DNA from: JACKHO01 sp041398745
Lineage (GTDB): Bacteria; Planctomycetota; Planctomycetia; Planctomycetales; Planctomycetaceae
Assembly: GCA_041398745.1 (NCBI GenBank)
Contig: JAWKUB010000001.1
Span: 1 to 10,068, forward strand
Length of the DNA stretch: 10,068 nucleotides
Direction: 5' to 3'
The notes below the pieces were generated by a model. It did no database searches. It was not told the DNA's origin and was given only the letters and a program-made list of their open reading frames with translations. Made by a program: the position numbers and the translations under genes. Position 1 is the first letter of the stretch, and each line of letters begins with the position of its first letter. This document shows, piece by piece, positions 6,484-10,068 of the stretch.

Positions 6484-6722
6484 TCGAATGTTCGTTGGAA
6501 ACGTCTGTCCCTGAATGGATCATCGATCACCCCGAAACTGCGACTGTGTTTCAGGAGTTTGGAATCGACAACTCCTGCGGCGGGAAATCTCTGGAATACG
6601 CCTGTCGGGCGCAGGGTCTTCCAGTGCAACTCGTGCTTTCGAAACTCCACGAAGCGATCAATGAAGGAATTCACACCCCCAATCCATCAATCACCAAACG
6701 AGACCAGCAGAGGCACTCATGA
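6480..6722 (+). CDS. Stand-alone ScdA_N (DUF542) domain protein
   Basis: The product has 80 residues. It matches the N-terminal domain of ScdA/YtfE-type RIC proteins, which repair iron-sulfur clusters damaged by NO or oxidants: VPEWIIDHPETATVFQEFGID (split 10-19 and 20-30), then SCGGKSLEYAC (32-42). The hemerythrin-like di-iron domain that follows in full RIC proteins is absent; stand-alone DUF542 proteins are known near NO-related genes. The usual vicinal Cys pair (CCGG) reads Ser32-Cys33 here. The ATG overlaps the qNOR stop (ATGA) and has a consensus AAGGAGG (6466-6472) seven bases upstream, the strongest ribosome site in the operon, suggesting high output. The C-terminal 20 residues are polar and probably flexible. 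It probably helps with NO or iron damage, possibly with the reductase. Confidence 0.88.
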   Translation: MIECSLETSVPEWIIDHPETATVFQEFGIDNSCGGKSLEYACRAQGLPVQLVLSKLHEAINEGIHTPNPSITKRDQQRHS

Positions 6723-7060
6723 CGATTCCTCATGCACAACCGGGTGAAGTGATCGATGTGCGTCCAATGGGAGACCAATTGGCAACATCGACCACAAGAA
6801 CGCTCTTGAAGACAGGACTGTTCGAAGTGATTCGCATGGTTCTCCCGGCAGGCAGACACCTATCGCAACACAAGGCTCCCGGTGAGATCATTGTGCAGTG
6901 TCTGGAGGGCGACATCACGTTCACGACAATGGGAGAGGCAAAGAAACTTCGAGCGGGAGACATGCTCTATCTTGCAGCCAACGAGCCGCACGCATTGGAA
7001 GCCATCGAAGATTCATCCGTCTTACTGACAATCGTGAGGACACCAAAGGACGGTCATTGA
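6719..7060 (+). CDS. Small single-domain cupin protein
   Basis: The product has 113 residues. Cupin motif 1 is visible as G45-x5-H51 followed by E56 and G64 (HKAPGEIIVQCLEG), and motif 2 as G80 DMLYLAANEP H91. The metal site would thus be His51, Glu56 and His91, with Ala53 in place of the second His of the classical HxH, so metal binding may be weaker or altered. The start overlaps the preceding stop (ATGA). Small cupins of this kind are often found beside NO reductase and DUF542 genes, but their reaction is not known; a metal-binding or NO-stress accessory role is inference from context. It could also be a small-molecule-binding protein without catalysis. Confidence 0.87.
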   Translation: MTIPHAQPGEVIDVRPMGDQLATSTTRTLLKTGLFEVIRMVLPAGRHLSQHKAPGEIIVQCLEGDITFTTMGEAKKLRAGDMLYLAANEPHALEAIEDSSVLLTIVRTPKDGH

Positions 7061-8232
7061 TGAGCGAACACAAAGCAGGTTGGGTTCCTGGCTGGATTTG
7101 GAAATTCGGACGCTGGCTCGTCCTTGCGATCATCGTGGGCGGTTTCGTCTACCAGATGAGATTTGCACCAGTGACCGTCCAGAGCATCTCTCCCACTCGA
7201 CAGACGATTAAGTCCGAAGTTATGGGGACCGGAACGCTTGAGGCACGGGTTTCCACAACAATCAGCGCGAAGATTGCCGGACGGATCGGTGAAGTTCTCG
7301 TCGATCAGGGGGACAACGTTCAGCAGGGACAGTTGCTTGTGCGACTCGACGACGAGGAGCTTCAGCAGCAGGTGGAGATCGCCGGTGCGAATGTGGAAGC
7401 TGCGAATGCCGCACTTCAGCGGCTGATGGCGGACAAGAATCGAGCGATTGCTGTTTTCGAGCAGTCAAAGCGAAATCATGATCGTGTGCAGTCGCTCAAA
7501 GAGAAGAATGCCACAACGCAAGAGGATGTAGATCGGGCCGTTGAATCACTGGCAGTGGCGACGGCGGATACGACACGTGCCGAAGCCGCCATTACTGAAG
7601 GTCAAAAAGGTCTGCTGGCGGCGGAGAAAACGCTGGAATATCACCGGGCACGACTGGCGGATACGATCATCAAAGCTCCGTTCGGAGGACTTGTCGTCGG
7701 GCGTCAACGAGAAGCGGGTGATATTGCAGTCCCCGGTAGTGCCATCTTGACCCTGATTTCCACTGATGTTCTCTGGATTCGTGCGTGGGTCGATGAAACG
7801 GAGATGTCGAAGCTGACCGTCGATCAGCCCGCTCGGATCGTGTTTCGCTCGCAGCCTGAACGAGACTTCGCTGGAAAAGTCGTTCGGCTTGCAAAGCAGG
7901 CTGATCGAGAGACAAGGGAGTTCGTCGTGGATGTTCAAGTCTCCGAGTTGCCAGAGAATTGGGCAGTCGGGCAGCGGGCAGAGGTCTTTATCGAGACTGA
8001 CCGGCAAGACGAAGTGCTGACCCTCCCTCTGATGACGCTGAATCGCCGTGACGAGCACGACGGTGTGTTCGTTGCAGAAGAAGGGACTGCTCGCTGGCGA
8101 GCCGTGACCCTCGGTGTTCGGGGACGAGAAGATGTTGAAGTCCGTGAGGGGCTGTCCGAGTCCGAGATGGTGCTACTCGTTCCAACAGGTCAACCGATGT
8201 TGACAGACGGACGGAGGGTGCGGACACCGTGA
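7060..8232 (+). CDS. HlyD-family membrane fusion protein of an ABC exporter
   Basis: The product has 390 residues. The frame continues upstream over the cupin gene, but ATG 7060 shares a base with the cupin stop (TGATG) and has AAAGGA (7045-7050) nine bases before it. One membrane segment (about 18-34) anchors it in the inner membrane. The split lipoyl/biotinyl-like hairpin is at about 65-98 (SAKIAGRIGEVLVDQGDNV, then GQLLVRLDD) and about 203-235 (IKAPFGGLVVGRQREAGDIA). Between them lies a long alpha-helical hairpin (about 99-200), as in MacA/DevB proteins that reach an outer-membrane channel. A beta-barrel domain follows (about 236-315) and then a membrane-proximal domain. The permease and ATPase follow in the order of cyanobacterial devBCA. 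The substrate is unknown; no outer-membrane channel gene is in the window. Confidence 0.92.
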   Translation: MSEHKAGWVPGWIWKFGRWLVLAIIVGGFVYQMRFAPVTVQSISPTRQTIKSEVMGTGTLEARVSTTISAKIAGRIGEVLVDQGDNVQQGQLLVRLDDEELQQQVEIAGANVEAANAALQRLMADKNRAIAVFEQSKRNHDRVQSLKEKNATTQEDVDRAVESLAVATADTTRAEAAITEGQKGLLAAEKTLEYHRARLADTIIKAPFGGLVVGRQREAGDIAVPGSAILTLISTDVLWIRAWVDETEMSKLTVDQPARIVFRSQPERDFAGKVVRLAKQADRETREFVVDVQVSELPENWAVGQRAEVFIETDRQDEVLTLPLMTLNRRDEHDGVFVAEEGTARWRAVTLGVRGREDVEVREGLSESEMVLLVPTGQPMLTDGRRVRTP

Positions 8233-9440
8233 ATCTTGCTCTCAAAGATATCCGTCACAATTTGGGTCGCTTCGCTTTGACGACTGTGGGGATTGGCTTG
8301 CTCTTGATGGTCGTGATGGGCATGGGAGGCATTTACCGAGGAGTCATTGAAGACGCCACCCTGCTCATCGACCGAGTTGGGGCTGATTTGTGGGTTGTTC
8401 AGCGAAGCACCAGAGGACCGTTTGCCGAGATTTCTCGTGTGCCGCCGAATCTCGTTCATCGTGTGCAGGCGGTGCCGGGTGTTCGAACAGCACGTGAGTT
8501 CGTTTATCACACGATTCAGCGTGAGCGAGCCGGCAAGCCGCTGCGAATTGCCGTCATGGGACTGAGTTGGCCAATAGACAAAGGGGAGTGGTTGCCACTG
8601 ACATCGGGACGGCATCTTTCTCAGAATCATTTCGAGATGATCGCTGATGAATCGCTTCGACTGCCAGTGGGAACCCAGATCGAACTCGGAAAAGAGACTT
8701 ACAGCATTGTTGGCACCACGAAGAACCTCATCAGTTCCAACGGCGACGGAATTGCGTTCGTGACCGTGCAGGATGCTCAGGCCATTCAGTTCGACGTTCC
8801 CGGCGAAGCCGTTCGTTTGGAACGTGCGTCTCGTGAAACACGTGGCAAAGAGTTTGAAGCCGCCATGAAACAACCGGCTCTGCTCGACAATGCTGGTCGC
8901 CCAACTGGAGAACTTCCCGCCGTTGCCCGTCCTCAATTGAGTGCGGTGATGGTCTCGCTCGAACCGGGTGCCCATGTCAGCGATGTTGAGCAAATCATTG
9001 GGGGATGGAGTGATGTCTCCGTGTACACGCAGGATGGTCAACGGGAACTGCTGCTGCGAGGTTCCGTCGAGAAAATCAAACGACAGATCGGTCTGTTTCG
9101 TGTGCTGTTAACGATCATTGCCGCCATCATCATGGCACTGATCCTGTACACGCTCACGCTCGACAAGATTCACTCGATTGCCCTGCTCAAACTGATTGGC
9201 GCACCTAACAGTGTCATTCTGGGACTGATCCTGCAACAGGCGTTGCTGCTCGGCGGAATTGGATTTGGCATCGCCTATCTGCTGGGTCAACGAGTCTTCC
9301 CGCTCTTTCCGAGACGAGTCATCATCACTAACGAGGATGTGTTCCAGCTTGCGCTGATCGTGCTGGGAATTTCAATCGCTTCGAGCATACTGGGAATCTG
9401 GAAAGCCATGCGGGTCTCTCCCAACGAGGCTCTGTCATGA
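8229..9440 (+). CDS. FtsX/MacB-type ABC transporter permease (DevC-like)
   Basis: The product has 403 residues from a GTG start inside the HlyD stop (GTGA), with GGAGG (8213-8217) eleven bases upstream. The topology is one N-terminal helix (about 13-35), a large periplasmic domain (about 36-285) and three C-terminal helices (about 288-310, 322-352, 372-392). The C-terminal part is an FtsX domain: LDKIHSIALLKLIGAPNSVI (311-330), where the cytoplasmic coupling region contacts the ATPase, and the closing AMRVSPNEALS (393-403). Such MacB-class transporters do not carry substrate through the membrane helices but drive periplasmic cargo out through a fusion protein and outer channel. With the ATP-binding domain on a separate gene it resembles DevC more than MacB. 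It ends in an ATGA overlap with the ATPase gene. Confidence 0.92.
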   Translation: MNLALKDIRHNLGRFALTTVGIGLLLMVVMGMGGIYRGVIEDATLLIDRVGADLWVVQRSTRGPFAEISRVPPNLVHRVQAVPGVRTAREFVYHTIQRERAGKPLRIAVMGLSWPIDKGEWLPLTSGRHLSQNHFEMIADESLRLPVGTQIELGKETYSIVGTTKNLISSNGDGIAFVTVQDAQAIQFDVPGEAVRLERASRETRGKEFEAAMKQPALLDNAGRPTGELPAVARPQLSAVMVSLEPGAHVSDVEQIIGGWSDVSVYTQDGQRELLLRGSVEKIKRQIGLFRVLLTIIAAIIMALILYTLTLDKIHSIALLKLIGAPNSVILGLILQQALLLGGIGFGIAYLLGQRVFPLFPRRVIITNEDVFQLALIVLGISIASSILGIWKAMRVSPNEALS

Positions 9441-10068
9441 ATGCCAGTCAGGACACCCCTTTCGCCATCGAAACCGAACTGTTAACGAAGGTCTACGGCA
9501 GTGGGAATACGGAGGTCGTGGCGATGAAAGATGCCACGATGCAGGTTCGGCAGGGAGAGGTTGTGGCTCTGCTCGGTCCCAGCGGGTCGGGAAAGTCAAC
9601 GTTTCTTACGGCAGTCGGGCTAATCAATCCGCCCACATCAGGACGAGTCGTCATTCGTGGGCAACTGGTTCTCGATGGGCAAGTCGCCAAAACAAACCTG
9701 CGCACATTCAGGCGGCAGCATATCGGTTTCATTTTTCAGAAGTCGAACCTCATTCCGTTTCTCTCTGCCGAAGAGAATGTGCGGATTGCAATGGAACTCA
9801 ATGGAGATTCCCGACGTACTGCGGCGAAACGTTCAATGGAACTCCTTGACTATCTCGGAGTGGCCGACCGGGCGAAGAATCTCCCGTCGATGCTTTCAGG
9901 GGGACAACAACAGCGAGTCGCCGTCGCACGGGCACTGGCGAATCGCCCCAGCGTCATTCTCGCCGATGAGCCGACCGCTGCTCTGGACAGCCACCGAGGT
10001 CGGCAGGTGATGGAACTCTTCGCCCAAGTTGCCCATGAACAGCGGGCGGGAGTCATTGTTGTGACTCA
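9437..10068 (+). CDS. ABC transporter ATP-binding protein (DevA/LolD-like), 3' cut by window edge
   Basis: 210 complete codons are visible, from an ATG overlapping the permease stop (ATGA, GAGG at 9426-9429), and the frame is still open at the window end. All motifs up to the D-loop are intact: Walker A GPSGSGKST (47-55), Q-loop FQK (Gln101), signature LSGGQQQR (153-160), Walker B VILADEP (173-179) and the D-loop AALD (181-184). The switch His lies at or beyond the edge. The sequence belongs to the MacB/LolD/DevA group that energises FtsX-type permeases. It completes, with the two genes before it, a three-part exporter: ATP hydrolysis in the cytoplasm, a permease, and a periplasmic adaptor. 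A family ATPase is usually about 220-250 residues, so only a short C-terminal end is missing. Confidence 0.95.
   Translation, partial: MNASQDTPFAIETELLTKVYGSGNTEVVAMKDATMQVRQGEVVALLGPSGSGKSTFLTAVGLINPPTSGRVVIRGQLVLDGQVAKTNLRTFRRQHIGFIFQKSNLIPFLSAEENVRIAMELNGDSRRTAAKRSMELLDYLGVADRAKNLPSMLSGGQQQRVAVARALANRPSVILADEPTAALDSHRGRQVMELFAQVAHEQRAGVIVVT

Noticed and set aside
6898..7059. Longer HlyD reading frame starting inside the cupin gene
   Set aside because: The region codes for the cupin in another frame; ATG 7060 overlaps the cupin stop and has AAAGGA upstream.
7546..8058. Minus-strand ORF (170 codons) opposite the HlyD gene
   Set aside because: It lies wholly inside a clear HlyD-family gene, has no ribosome site worth noting and no recognisable motif.
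8190..9041. Long minus-strand ORF (283 codons) opposite the permease gene
   Set aside because: It is a shadow of the permease reading frame; its translation shows no domain and the + strand gene has clear FtsX features.

Overview
The window looks like accessory or conserved-hypothetical DNA from a planctomycete (Planctomycetota). This is inferred from the style of the integrase, from a secreted DUF1080-like protein with an N-terminal beta-rich module, and from moderate GC with weak-to-moderate Shine-Dalgarno sites. No rRNA, tRNA, CRISPR array or insertion sequence was seen.

Left part (1-1008): the 3' part of a tyrosine-recombinase-like integrase runs in from outside the window and ends at a strong intrinsic terminator (665-727). 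A 411-base stretch without a gene follows. It holds that terminator, a perfect 14-bp palindrome (778-791) and a densely structured leader (about 821-1001). The leader has a 10-bp hairpin, a terminator hairpin with a T-run, and competing pairings that could switch termination and occlude the next gene's ribosome binding site.

Middle part (1009-3318): three co-oriented genes encode a coiled-coil protein with one C-terminal membrane segment, a membrane zinc-ribbon protein (start overlapping the previous stop), and a secreted DUF1080/LamG-like protein. None has an assigned function. Facing them on the minus strand is a DinB-like protein (3332-3742) that lacks the N-terminal half of the fold.

Right part (3757-10068): a textbook MerR-family promoter/operator (TTGACT, 20-bp spacer, TAGACT, with a 22-bp dyad) precedes a MerR regulator. 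Its three cysteines have the spacing of the Hg/Pb-sensing proteins. The regulator is followed after 24 bases by a run of six tightly coupled genes with start/stop overlaps at every junction: quinol-type nitric oxide reductase, a stand-alone ScdA_N/DUF542 protein, a small cupin, an HlyD-type membrane fusion protein, an FtsX-type ABC permease, and an ABC ATPase cut by the window edge. The apparent logic is NO reduction plus a NO/iron-sulfur stress accessory protein, joined to a DevBCA/MacAB-like exporter under a thiol-type MerR switch. The combination of a metal-type MerR control region with a NO-reductase/exporter operon is the most interesting feature, followed by the structured leader at 821-1001.
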